From positions 567,154,880-567,218,879 of the forward strand of contig NC_053037.3 in assembly GCF_002575655.3 (NCBI RefSeq): DNA of 64,000 nucleotides. The letters are read 5' to 3'. The notes under the pieces are model-generated. The model did no database searches. It was given only the letters and a program-made list of their open reading frames with translations, and had not been told where the DNA came from. Each line of letters begins with the position of its first letter. The first letter of the stretch is position 1. The stretch is from Aegilops tauschii subsp. strangulata. Taxonomy: Eukaryota > Streptophyta > Magnoliopsida > Poales > Poaceae. The translations under genes and the position numbers were made by a program. Of this stretch, positions 21,883 through 34,669 are shown one piece after another.

Positions 21883-24800
21883 ATTCTCCTCCACTACAAG
21901 AAATCTCGTCCCGAGGTTTAAGAGGGGAGTAAGGGGGAAAGTTCTGGTTACGATATTCTAACGGATCTTCTCGAAGAAGTTAATCCTTTCGTTGATGTCT
22001 TCAATTCTTTATTCCAATGCATCATGATGAAGTTGTCGTCCTTTCTTCGGGAACTCCATCATACTTTCGAAAGGATAAGGGGGCATTACGGAAAAACGGA
22101 CCGCTACAATGTTTGCTTATGTAGTAGATAACATCGGGGAAGGTGGCAGAAGTAACCCTTGAATTGAAACTTAAGACATTATCAAGAGCAAAGTGAGTAG
22201 ATATTATGGGAAGTTTCAAGCCGGCAGGCAATCGATCGATGCCTGAAACAGGGCGTAAAAGGGGTTCAAAGCAACGGGAATAAGTGTTGTGTCTCACACC
22301 AAAATTTATGATCTCTTGGAAGGTGGCTCGCAGATTACCTACGAAACCAAGAGTAAGGGATAACTTTGTCAACAAGGTGTACAGGAGAGTCAGGTTTCGA
22401 TCCTGTGGAACTGTGGGTTATGGGCCCACCATGTGGTTAAAAGTAGGAAGGTCGGTGATATCTTGCATGATCATGTAAGCAAGGCATGTCAGAGAATAGT
22501 CTGTCGGTTATGTCGGCAACAACATCGGTACCAAGGGCTAGGGATGAAGAGAACCATTTTCCTGCTCGTTTGAACGAGGCGGACCAGTAGGCAAGGTTCT
22601 CGTCCATCGATGGTTACCGGAATGTCATCAACAAATGCAACAGGGTCTTACTGATACGGTTGTACACCAAGGTGTTTACACAAGCAGGAGAAAATTACTG
22701 CTTAGATCATATAGATCACCAGAAAGGTTAAAGAAATCAATAAAAAGCAAAGGTGACCATCAGATTAAATAGAACAATGGAAAGGTAAATGTGTTTAAAC
22801 ACATGTTTCAGGGATATATCCTTCCCAAGGACAAGCAGAGCATGATATCCATGACAGGATAGAAAGTAGATAACTGTTTAGGTAAGGGGAGTGGAATTTC
22901 ATGACATAACCCAAACATCGGTATTTGGATAATGGACAAAGAAAATTTAGCATTGTTCTTCAAATGCTCTTATTGAAAATCAGAGTACCACAGACATGCT
23001 TCGAGGTAGCATTGGCATGGTCTTCAAGCAAAGGTCAGACTTTGGATACAAAGGATCCATCGGAAACAACTTATAGAATAAGTCTTACAATTTCCTCATG
23101 GAAAAATGGATAACCTTGCTGAAAAGGAATCTATAACAATAGGGCCTCCGGCCAGGTGTGCTAGGCACGACATCACCTTACCGGGTCACATAAAGACCAG
23201 TGTTATATCTCTTGGAAATATGTTCCAACCATCATATCAGACCGAGATTCAGTTCTGATTGGTGGCAGGATACCTAGGAAGAAAAGGTGCAACATAATTG
23301 ACGAGATGACAATGTAAGATTCTCGGGAAATGAACTATGGAGCGAGTTCCGACACACGAGTTCATCATTAAACCAAGGAGAGGTGAGGAGGTGGCTGATT
23401 TACTCAGCGACAATTCATTGAGATTTTCAAAAGATGGATTTCCACACTTATGTGAACAAGGAGATAACATTTGTCAGATCAAATGATATAATGAGGTATG
23501 CTGGAGGAAAACATACACAGTTAAACATTGGTTGAAAGATGCACCCGAAATATGGGCTTAGGTAGCATGATCAATGTTAGAATGGTGATCCAATAACCAA
23601 TGGTCTAAGAATGAAATATCGACCATTAACTTCAAAGCAATAGGGTTGTTAGAAGTTTTGAAGTCGCACATCATTGTTCGATTGTCGGTTTTCCGGTGAG
23701 AAATAACACGGGGACCAAGGAATGAACGGATATGGCAAAAGGTATCACCTGCATCAAGAATTCTTAAGAGGTGGTGAAATTCTCACGACATTCTTGACAT
23801 AAAAGATGGTAATACTCCAAGGTAAAGAAGAACAAATGCTGGATAGCAAGGATCTCAAGGTATAACACAAGACACGAACAAGTTTGTGTTGAACGGAAGG
23901 CAATCGAGTGGTCGATGATAACACAAATCATCGAGGGCAATGATGGTATTTCTCATCATGAATTCAATTGATATCCTTGAGGAGCTCGGAATGTTGATGA
24001 TGATCATGACACATTTGTCGAGTGGTTTCATGAAGATATAATCGCTCATCGACGAAATCAAGTCAAAGGAATGATGAAGCAAGAGGTTATTGGAACCATG
24101 GGTACGACACAAACTCGAAAGCAAGCTTGTTGTTCAAGGTGGAATGATAAGACAAGGAAATCAATGCAAGCTTAGCTCAGCGTCAAAAATTGTGTTCCGG
24201 GAAGAAGGACCGGGTAGCACAGTTAAGATTTAGCACAATAATGATATAGCCGATCAGGCTAGGAATGACATGATCAGGTACAAACTCGGAATTAAAGAAT
24301 ATTAGTAAGAGTTGTTGAACCGTAATGCAGACTCGGTTCAGTTATCGGTGCCTTTGAGTGTTTAAAAACTCGGAGCCCGTGAAAAATTGGAATCAGTGAG
24401 GATGTAGTACTTGATGAAGAACTCATAAGAGGTATGCAGTTTTGTGATAATCTCGAGATACCAGGGGGTAATACTCGACGACAGATCAAAATAGAGGTTG
24501 GACTGGGTATTGTTCTGCAGAAGACAAGTGCTTAAACTTGCACGAGAAATGGTATTTAAAAGAGAACATGGTTGGAACCACGATTGCAAAATGCCAGATC
24601 CCAGATATAAGATAAACTTATACCAAGGAAATATTTATTTGAAGAGAAGCTTTAATGATACGATCTACATCGTTTCCATGGGCATGAACACAAAGTTCAA
24701 GGTCGACTCCCACTTCTCCAATGCATAACCATTCATCCACTTCTCACTTTCAAAGAAGTTGTAGTGTTGAAATTTTATCTGGCAAAATACCAGAATAGTA

Positions 24801-25554
24801 TGACTCGTGAAAACTTTCGAGTTCACACATATCAACCCGTCAGGGTATCGTGGAAACATATACCACAAACTTCGGAGTAAATAATACAAGCTCGAAAGTA
24901 GAGTATGATTATCAAAGCAGAGGATACAAATTACCAAAGGCATTATATACCCATGGAAATGCTCACAAGGTTTTTGAATATGAAGGATATTATCGGATAA
25001 AATCCAACAAAGGATCCGGTGGTCTTCAAGGGATCTGATGTGAGCATCGGTACTCAACCAGAGGAACAAAGGATGCAAGGAGATCAGACTATAGAAACAA
25101 TTGACTAATTCAAAGCTGAAATGCAAAGGAATTATGAACTTCAAATCAAGGGATCAGAAGCAAAACACTCTGATCAAGGATGGATAAGTTGAGTAGGCTT
25201 AGGGGTACAATCGATGGCAATTTGATTGGTTGAGATCCAGCTCATGTTTAATATGACGTCTGAGCCGGAAGGATGAATTCTAGGATCTGATTGAGGATTG
25301 CGAGCATTCGCAACATATCGAATCAAGGGACTCGAAGTGATAATGACAAATGATGCTAATGAATATTGCTAGTCGTATGGAACGCAACCATAATGCAAGC
25401 AGACAAGTATTTGCAGAGTAATGGCGGCCAGAGATTTATCAAAAGATCAGATAGTATTTCAAGGTGTCTTGTGAATCATATGAACAATGGGGGAAGAGCG
25501 GATACTCTGTAAGTGCGAGGAATTATCCGTAGAGGGTATTCATGTGGCAAGAAC
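21883..25554 (-). mobile_element. LARD-like internal domain, 3' part (non-coding)
   Basis: The polypurine tract adjoins the LTR at 21,883. The remaining 3.6 kb has only short ORFs on both strands (longest 159 codons, 24,665-25,144 minus), none with retroviral motifs. The Angela element inserted after 25,554, duplicating AGAAC. Confidence 0.75.
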
Positions 25555-27265
25555 TGTTGGGTAATGTAGTAATTTCAAAAAGTTTCCTACGCACACGCAA
25601 GATCATGGTGATGCATAGCAACGAGAGGGGAGAGTGTTGTCCACGTACCCTAGTAGACCGACAGCGGAAGCGTTATCACAACGCGGTTGATGTAGTCGTA
25701 CGTCTTCACGATCCGACCGATCAAGTACCGAACGCACGGCACCTCCGAGTTCTACACACGTTCAGCTCGATGACGTCCCTCGACCTCCGATCCAGCCGAG
25801 TGTTGAGGGAGATGTCAGCACGACGGCGTGCTGACGATGATGATGTTCCACCGACGCATGGCCTCGCCTAAGCTCCGCAACGGTATTATCGAGGTGTAAT
25901 ATAGTGGAGGGGGGCACCGCACACGGCTAAGAGATCTCAAGGATCAATTGTTGTGTCTCTGGGGTGCCCCCCTGCCCCCGTATATAAAGGAGCAAGGGAG
26001 GAGGAGGCCGGCCCTAGGAGGGGGCGCACCAAGTGTGGAGTCCTACTAGGACTCCCTAGTCCTAGCAGGATTCCACCTCCCATATGGAATAGGAAAAGAG
26101 GAAGGGAAAAAGAGAAGGAAGGAAGGGGGCGGCCCCCTTCCCTAGTCCAATTCGGACCAGACCAAGGGGAGGGGTGCGGCCACCCTTGAGGCCCTTTTCA
26201 TTCTTTCCCGTATGGCCCAATAAGGCCCAATACGTATTCCCGTAACTCTCCGGTACTCCGAAAAATACCCGAATCACTCGGAACCTTTCCGAAGTCCGAA
26301 TATAGTCATCCAATATATCGATCTATACGTCTCGGCCATTTCGAGACTCCTCGTCATGTCCCCGATCTCATCCGGGACTCCGAACTCCTTCGGTACATCA
26401 AAACTCAATAAAACTGTCATCGTAACGTTAACCGTGCGGACCCTACGGGTTCGAGAACTATGTAGACATGACCGAGACACGTCTCCAGTCAATAACCAAT
26501 AGCGGGACCTGGATGCCCATATTGGCTCCCACATATTCTACGAAGATCTTTATCGGTCAGACCGCATAACAACATACGTTGTTCATTTGTCACCGGTATG
26601 TTACTTGCCCGAGATTTGATCGTCGGTATCTCGATACCTAGTTCAATCTCGTTATCGGCAAGTCTCTTTACTCGTTCCGTAACACATCATCCTGCAACTA
26701 ACTCATTAGTCACAATGCTTGCAAGGCTTATAGTGATGTGCATTACCGAGTGGGCCCAGAGATACCTCTCCGACAATCGGAGTGACAAATCCTAATCTTG
26801 AAATACTCCAACCCAACAAGTACCTTTGGAGACACCTGTAGAGTACCTTTATAATCACCCATTTACGTTGTGATGTTTGGTAGCACACAAAGTGTTCCTC
26901 CGGTAAACGGGAGTTGCATAATCTCATAGTCATAGGAACATGTATAAGTCATGAAGAAAGCAATAGCAACATACTAAACGATCGAGTGCTAAGCTAACGG
27001 AATGGGTCAAGTCAATCACGTCATTCTCCTAATGAGGTGATCTCGTTAATCAAATGACAACTTATGTCTATGGCTAGGAAACATAACCATCTTTGATTAA
27101 CGAGCTAGTCAAGTAGAGGCATACTAGTGACACTCTGTTTGTCTATGTATTCACACATGTATTATGTTTCCGGTTAATACAATTCTAGCATGAATAATAA
27201 ACATTTATCATGATATAAGGAAATAAATAATAACTTTATTATTGCCTCTAGGGCATATTTCTTCA
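25555..27265 (-). mobile_element. Angela 3' LTR
   Basis: The minus strand begins TGAAGAAATATGCCCTAGAG and ends ATTACCCAACA. A minus-strand TATATAC-type box lies near 25,980-25,990. Confidence 0.9.
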
Positions 27266-30200
27266 GTCTCCCACTTGCACTAGAGTCAATAATCTAGTTC
27301 ACATCGCCATGTGATTTAACATGAATAGTTCACATCACCATGTGATTAACACCCATAGTTCACATCGTCATGTGACCATCACCCAAAAGGTTTACTAGAG
27401 TGAGTAATCTAGTTCACATCGCTATGTGATTAACACCCAAAGAGTACTAAGGTGTGATCATGTTTTGCTTGTGAGATAATTTTAGTCAACGGGTCTGTCA
27501 CATTCAGATTCGTAAGTATTTTGCAAATTTCTATGTCTACAATGCTCTGCATGGAGCTACTCTAGCTAATTGCTCCCACTTTCAATATGTATCTAGACCG
27601 AGACTTAGAGTCATCTAGATTAGTGTCAAAACTTGCATCGACGTAACCTTTTACGACGAGCCTTTTGTCACTTCCATAATCGAGAAACATATCCTTATTC
27701 CAGTAAGGATAATTTTGACTGCTGTCCAGTGATCTACTCCTAGATCACTATTGTACTCCCTTGCCAAAATCAGTGTAGGGTATACAATAGATCTGGTACA
27801 CAGCATGGCATACTTTATAGAACTTATGGCCGAGGCATAGGGAATGACTTTCATTCTTTTTCTATCTTCCGCCGTGGTCGGGTTTTGAGTCTTACTCAAT
27901 TTCACACCTTGTAACACAGGCAAGAAACTCTTTCTTTGACTGTTCCATTTTGAACCACTTCAAAATCTTGTTAAGGTATGTACTCATTGAAAAAACTTAT
28001 CAAGCGTCTTGATCTATCTCTATAGATCTTGATGCTCAATATGTAAGCAGCTTCACCGAGGTCTTTCTTTGAAAAACTCCTTTATGCTTTGCAGAATAAT
28101 TCTACATTATTTCCGATCAACAATATGTCACTTACATATACTTATCAGAAATGTTGTAGTGCTCCCACTCACTTTCTTGTAAATACAGGCTTCACCGCAA
28201 GTCTGTATAAAACTATATCCTTTGATCAACTTATCAAAGCGTATATTCCTACTCCGAGATGCTTGCACCAGTCCATAGATGGATCGCTGGAGCTTGCATA
28301 TTTTGTTAGCACCTTTAGGATTGACAAAACCTTCTGGTTGCATCATATACAACTCTTCTTTAATAAATCCATTAAGGAATGCAGTTTTGTTTATCCATTT
28401 GCCAGATTTCATAAAATGCGACAATTGCTAACATGGTTCGGACAGACTTAAGCATCGCTGCGAGTGAGAAAATCTCATCGTAGTCAACACCTTGAACTTT
28501 GTCAAAAACCTTTTTCCGAGAAGTCTAGCTTTGTAGATAGTAACACTACTATCAGCGTCCGTCTTCCTCTTGAAGATCCATTTATTTTCTATGGCTTGCC
28601 GATCATCGGGCAAGTCAACCAAAGTTCACACTTTGTTCTCATACATGGATCCCATCTCAGATTTCATGGCCTCGAGCCATTTTGCGGAATCTGGGCTCAC
28701 CATCGCTTCTTCATAGTTCGTAGGTTCGTCATGGTCTAGTAACATAACCTCCAGAACAGGATTACCGTACCACTCTGGTGCGGATCTTACTCTGGTTTAC
28801 CTACGAGGTTTGGTAGTAACTTGATCTGAAGTTACATGATCATCATCATTAACTTCCTCACTAATTGGTGTAGGAGTCACAGGAACAGATTTCTGTGATG
28901 AACTACTTTCCAATAAGGGAGCAGGTACAGTTACCTCATCAAGTTCTACTTTCCTCCCACTCACTTCTTTCGAGAGAAACTCCTTCTCTAGAAAGGATCC
29001 ATACTAAGCAACGAATGTCTGGCCTTCGGATCTGTGATAGAAGGTGTACCCAACTGTCTCCTTTGGGTATCCTATGAAGACACATTTCTCCGATTTGGGT
29101 TTGAGCTTATCAGGATGAAACTTTTTCATATAAGCATCGCAACCCCAAACTTTAAAAAACGACAACTTTGGTTTCTTGCCAAACCACAGTTCATAAGGCG
29201 TCGTCTCAACGGATTTTGATGGTGTCCTATTTAACGTGAATGTAGCTGTCTCTAATGCATAACCCCCAAAACGATTAGTGGTAAATTAATAAGAGACATC
29301 ATAGATTGCACTATATCCAATAAAGTACGGTTATGACGTTCGGACACACCATTATGCTGTGGTGTTCCAGGTGGCATGAATTTGTGAAACTATTCCACAT
29401 TGTTTTAACTGAAGGCCAAACTCGTCACTTAAATACTCTTCTCCACGATCAGATCGTAGAAACTTTATTTTCTTGTTACGATGATTTTCTGCTTCACTCT
29501 GAAATTATATGAATTTTTCAAATGTTTCAGATTCTTGTTTCATTAAGTAGATATAACCATATCTGCTCAAATCATCTGTGAAGGTCAGAAAATAATGATA
29601 CCTGCTACGAGCCTCAATATTCATCGGACCACATACATCTGTATGTATGATTTCCAACAAATATGTTGCTCTCTCCATAGTTCCGGAGAACGGCGTTTTA
29701 GTCATCTTGCCCATGAGGCACGGTTCGCAAGCATCAAGTGATTCATAATCAAGTGATTCCAAAATCCCATCAGTATGGAGTTTCTTCATGCGCTTTAGAC
29801 CAATATGACCTAAACGGCAGTGCCACAAATAAGTTGCACTATCATTATTAACTTTGCATCTTTTGGCTTCAATATTATGAATATGTGTATCACTACGATC
29901 GAGATCCAACAAACCATTTTCGTTGGTATGTATGACCATAGAAGGCTTTATTCATGTAAACAGAACAACAATTGTTCTCTAATATAAATGAATAACCGTA
30001 TTGCAATAAACATGATCAAATCATATTCATGCTCAACGCAAACACCAAATAACACTTATTTAGTTTCAACACTAATCCCGAAAGTACAGGGAGTGTGCGA
30101 TGATGATCATATCAATCTTGGAACTACTTCCAACACACATCGTCAGCTCGCCTTTTACTAGTCTCTGTTTATTCTGCAACTCCCGTTTTCGAGTTACTAC

Positions 30201-32463
30201 TCTTTAGCAACTGAACCAGTATCAATTACCGAGGGGTTGCTATAAACACTAGTAAAGTACACATCAATAATCTGTATATCAAATATACCTTTGTTCACTT
30301 TTACTAGTCTCTGTTTATTCTGCAACTCCCGTTTCGAGTTACTACTCTTAGCAACTGAACCAGTATCAATTACCGAGGGGGTGCTATAAACACTAGTAAA
30401 GTACACATCAATAATGTGTATATCAAATATACCTTTGTTCACTTTGCCATCCTTCTTATCCACCAAATAGTTGGGGTAGTTCCGCTCCCAGTGACCAGTC
30501 CCTTTGCAGTAGAAGCACTTAGTCTCAGGCTTAGGACCAGACTTAGGCTTCTTCACTTGAGCAGCAACTTGCTTGCCGTTCTTCTTGAAGTTCCCCTTCT
30601 TCCCTTTGCCCTTTTCTTGAAAGTAGTGGTCTCGTCAACCATCAACACTTGATTTTTTTCTTGATTTCTACCTTCGTCGATTTCAGCATCACGAAGAGCT
30701 CGGGAATTACTTTCGGCATCCCTTGCATACTATAGTTCATCACGAAGTTCTACTAACTTGGTGATGGTGACTAGAGAATTCTGTCAATCACTATTTTATC
30801 TGGAAGATTAACTCCCACTTGATTCAAGCGATTGTAGTACCCAGACAATCTGAGCACATGCTCACTAGTTGAGCGATTCTCCTCCATCTTTTAGCTATAG
30901 AACTTGTTGGAGACTTCATATCTCTCAACTCGGGTATTTGCTTGAAATATTAACTTCAACTCCTGGAACATCTCATATGGTCCATGACGTTCAAAACGTC
31001 TTTGAAGTCCCGATTCTAAGCCGTTAAGCATGGTGCACTAAACTATCAAGTAGTCATCATATTGAGCTAGCCAAACGTTCATAACGTCTACATCTGCTCC
31101 TGCAATAGGTGTGTCACCTAGCGGTGCATCAAGGACATAATTTTTCTGTGCAGCAATGAGGATAATCCTCAGATCACGGATCCAATCCGCATCTTTGCTA
31201 CTAACATCTTTCAACATAATTTTCTCTAGGAACATATCAAAAATAAAATAGGGAAGCAAAAACGCGAGCTATTGATCTACAACATAATTTGCAAAATACT
31301 ATCAGGACTAAGTTCATGATAAATTTAAGTTCAATTAATCATATTACTTAAGAACTCCCACTTAGATAGACATCCCTCTAATCCTCTAAGTGATCACGTG
31401 ATCCATATCAACTAAACCATGTCCGATCATCACGTGAGATGGAGTAGTTTCAACGGTGAACATCACTATGTTGATCATATCTACTATATGATTCACGCTC
31501 GACCTTTCGGTCTCCGTGTTCCGAGGCCATATCTGTTATATGCTAGGCTCGTCAAGTTTAACCTGAGTATTCCGCGTGTGCAACTGTTTTGCACCCGTTG
31601 TATTTGAACGTAGAGCCTATCACACCCGATCATCACGTGGTGTCTCAGCACGAAGAACTTTCGCAACGGTGCATACTCAGGGAGAACACTTATACTTTGA
31701 TAATTTAGTGAAGGATCATCTTATAATGCTACCGTCAAACAAAGCAAGATAAGATGCATAAAGGATTAACATCACATGCAATCAATATAAGTGATATGAT
31801 ATGGCCATCATCATCTTGTGCTTGTGATCTCCATCTCCGAAGCACCGTCATGATCACCATCGTCACCGGCGCGACACCTTGATCTCCATCGTAGCATCGT
31901 TGTCGTCTCGCCAAATAATTGCTTTTACGACTATCGCTACCGCTTAGTGATAAAGTAAAACTATTACATGGTGATAGCATCTCATACAATAAAGCGACAA
32001 CCATATGGCTCCTGCCAGTTGCCGATAACTCGGTTACAAAACATGATCATCTCATACAACAAATTATATCACATCATGTCTTGACCATATCACATCACAA
32101 CATGCCCTGCAAAAACAAGTTAGATGTCCTCTACTTTGTTGTTGCAAGTTTTACGTGGCTGCTACGGGCTTAGCAAGAACCGTTCTTACCTACGCATCAA
32201 AACCACAACGATAGTTTGTCAACTTGGTGCCGTTTTAACCTTCGCAAGGACCGGGCGTAGCCACACTCGGTTCAACTAAAGTGAGAGAGACAGACACCCG
32301 CCGGTCACCTTTAAGCAACGAGTGCTCGCAACGGTGAAACCAGTCTCGGGTAAGCGTAGGCGTAATGTCGGTCCGGGCCGCTTCATCTCACAATACCGCC
32401 CACAACTCACTTGTGTTCTACTCGTGCATAGCATCAACGCATAAAACCAGGCTCGGATACCAC
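27266..32463 (-). pseudogene. Angela gag-pol, extensively decayed
   Basis: Recognisable pieces on the minus strand, 5' to 3', are as follows. Gag: DWIRDLRIILIAAQKNYVLD at 31,259-31,038. Nucleocapsid knuckle: KCFYCKGTGHWERNYPN near 30,500, with the last Cys replaced by Tyr. GAG-pre-integrase and integrase: LWHCRLGHIGLKRMKKLH, CEPCLMGK and IIHTDVCGPM at 29,939-29,505. Reverse transcriptase: IENKWIFKRKTDADSSVTIYKARL near 28,600 (a 24-residue frame read through IENKWIF and YKARL). RNase H tail: YASAISSIKYAMLCTR near 27,820. Stops and frame changes separate the pieces, so no functional protein is made. Confidence 0.88.
30155..30441 (-). repeat. Tandem duplication, about 144 bp x 2, in Angela gag
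   Basis: TTACTAGTCTCTGTTTATTC to CCTTTGTTCACTT occurs twice, at 30,155-30,298 and 30,299-30,441, with small differences. The encoded segment (KVNKGIFDI to DTGSVAK) is repeated in the ORF at 30,197-30,556. Confidence 0.85.
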
Positions 32464-34180
32464 TGTTGGGTAACGTAGTAATTTCAAAAAAATTCCTACG
32501 CACACGCAAGATCATGGTGATGCATAGCAACGAGAGGGGAGAGTGTTGTCCACGTACCCTCGTAGACCGACAGCGGAAGCGTTATCACAACGCGGTTGAT
32601 GTAGTTGTACGTCTTCACGATCCGACCGATCAAGTACCGAACGCACGGCACCTCCGAGTTCTACACACGTTCAGCTCGATGACGTCCCTCGAACTCCGAT
32701 CCAGCCGAGTGTTGAGGGAGAGTTTTGTCAGCACGACGGCGTGGTGACGATGATGATGTTCCACCGACGCAGGGCTTCGCCTAAGCTCCGCAACGGTATT
32801 ATAGAGGTGTAATATAGTGGAGGGGGGCACCGCACACGGCTAAGAGATCTCAAGGATCAATTGTTGTGTCTCTGGGGTGCCCCCCTGCCCCCGTATATAA
32901 AGGAGCAAGGGAGGAGGAGGCCGGCCCTAGGAGGGGGCGCACCAAGTGTGGAGTCCTACTAGGACTCCCTAGTCCTAGCAGGATTCCACCTCCCATATGG
33001 AATAGGAAAAGAGGAAGGGAAAAAGAGAAGGAAGGAAGGGGGCGGCCCCCTTCCCTAGTCCAATTCGGACCAGACCAAGGGGAGGGGTGCGGCCACCCTT
33101 GAGGCCCTTTTCATTCTTTCCCGTATGGCCCAATAAGGCCCAATACGTATTCCCGTAACTCTCCAGTACTCCGAAAAATACCCGAATCACTCGGAACCTT
33201 TCCGAAGTCCGAATATTGTCGTCCAATATATCGATCTTTACTTCTCGGCCATTTCGAGACTCCTCGTCATGTCCCCGATCTCATCCGGGACTCCGAACTC
33301 CTTCGGTACATCAAAACTCAATAAAACTGTCATTGGAACGTTAACCGTGCGGACCCTACGGGTTCGAGAACTATGTAGACATGACCGAGACACGTCTCCG
33401 GTCAATAACCAATAGCGGGACCTGGATGCCCATATTGGCTCCCACATATTCTACGAAGATCTTTATCGGTCAGACCGCATAACAACATACGTTGTTCCCT
33501 TTGTCACCGGTATGTTACTTGCTCGAGATTTGATCGTCGGTATCTCGATACCTAGTTCAATCTCGTTATCGGCAAGTCTCTTTACTCGTTCCGTAACACA
33601 TCATCCTGCAACTAACTCATTAGTCACAATGCTTGCAAGGCTTATAGTGATGTGCATTACCGAGTGGGCCCAGAGATACCTCTCCGACAATCGGACTGAC
33701 AAATCCTAATCTCGAAATACGTCAACCCAACAAGTACCTTTGGAGACACCTGTAGAGTACCTTTATAATCACCCATTTACGTTGTGACGTTTGGTAGCAC
33801 ACAAAGTGTTCCTCCGGTAAACGGGAGTTGCATAATCTCATAGTCATAGGAACATGTATAAGTCATGAAGAAAGCAATAGCAACATACTAAACGATCGAG
33901 TGCTAAGCTAACGGAATGGGTCAAGTCAATCACGTCATTCTCCTAATGAGGTGATCTCGTTAATCAAATGACAACTTATGTCTATGGCTAGGAAACATAA
34001 CCATCTTTGATTAACGAGCTAGTCAAGTAGAGGCATACTAGTGGCACTCTGTTTGTCTATGTATTCACACATGTATTATGTTTCCGGTTAATACAATTCT
34101 AGCATGAATAATAAACATTTATCATGATATAAGGAAATAAATAATAACTTTATTATTGCCTCTAGGGCATATTTCCGTCA
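32464..34180 (-). mobile_element. Angela 5' LTR
   Basis: The minus strand starts TGACGGAAATATGCCCTAGA at 34,180 and ends CTACGTTACCCAACA at 32,464, followed by the PBS. By eye it is about 98-99% identical to the 3' LTR. Confidence 0.9.
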
Positions 34181-34185
34181 AGAAC

Positions 34186-34669
34186 TGCAATGCAGTAGGC
34201 ACAAAGTATTCTCAGATCAAATAGAGATAATTTCGGGGTATCTTGTAATAACAAGATCAACTGAGAACAAAAGTAAGAACAACAGGTGTATGTATTTATC
34301 CATAGGGATATTTCGGTGGTAGGGAATTGCAAAAGAAGTGGGCACAAAGTCTCGACAGAACTTTAGAGAGTATCTTCAGAATCTTCTGGTGCAGCAAGCG
34401 ACCATCTGGAGTGAGGGCTCTCCGGGAGAAAGTATTTTCGAGAACCTAAAGTTAGTTTTGTTTTTAGCAAAATCATTTAACCCGAATAGAAGAGAGATCA
34501 GAGTCCCAGAGTATAGGTTGAGGAATAAAAGAACCTAATACCACCCAATGGCGACGTGGGCCCGTAAGCCACACAGCCATGTTAGTAAAAGTTTTGCAAT
34601 AACTAGACTCGACTTCGGCCAAGGAATGTGGAAGGGGGATTCCTACAGGCGTCGGCTCTGATACCAACT
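34186..34669 (-). mobile_element. LARD-like internal domain, 5' leader with PBS
   Basis: This is the short part of the internal domain between the Angela insertion and the 5' LTR. The PBS is at 34,655-34,666. From 34,248 on it is the counterpart of 1-423. Confidence 0.85.

Larger units (their letters stand above)
25555..34180 (-). mobile_element. Angela/BARE-type Copia retrotransposon
   Basis: The LTRs are 25,555-27,265 (1,711 bp) and 32,464-34,180 (1,717 bp), with an internal domain of 5,198 bp. The target-site duplication AGAAC is at 25,550-25,554 and 34,181-34,185. On the minus strand the right LTR is 5': CTACGTTACCCAACA then PBS GTGGTATCCGAGC (32,451-32,463), and a polypurine tract AAGTGGGAGAC precedes the 3' LTR. 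Total length of 8,626 bp is normal for the family. The LTRs are nearly identical by eye, whereas the coding region is heavily broken. Confidence 0.95.

Noticed and set aside
21883..25554. Decayed gag-pol in the LARD core
   Set aside because: No protease, RT, integrase or knuckle motif could be found in any frame; treated as non-coding, though very old decay cannot be excluded without a profile search.
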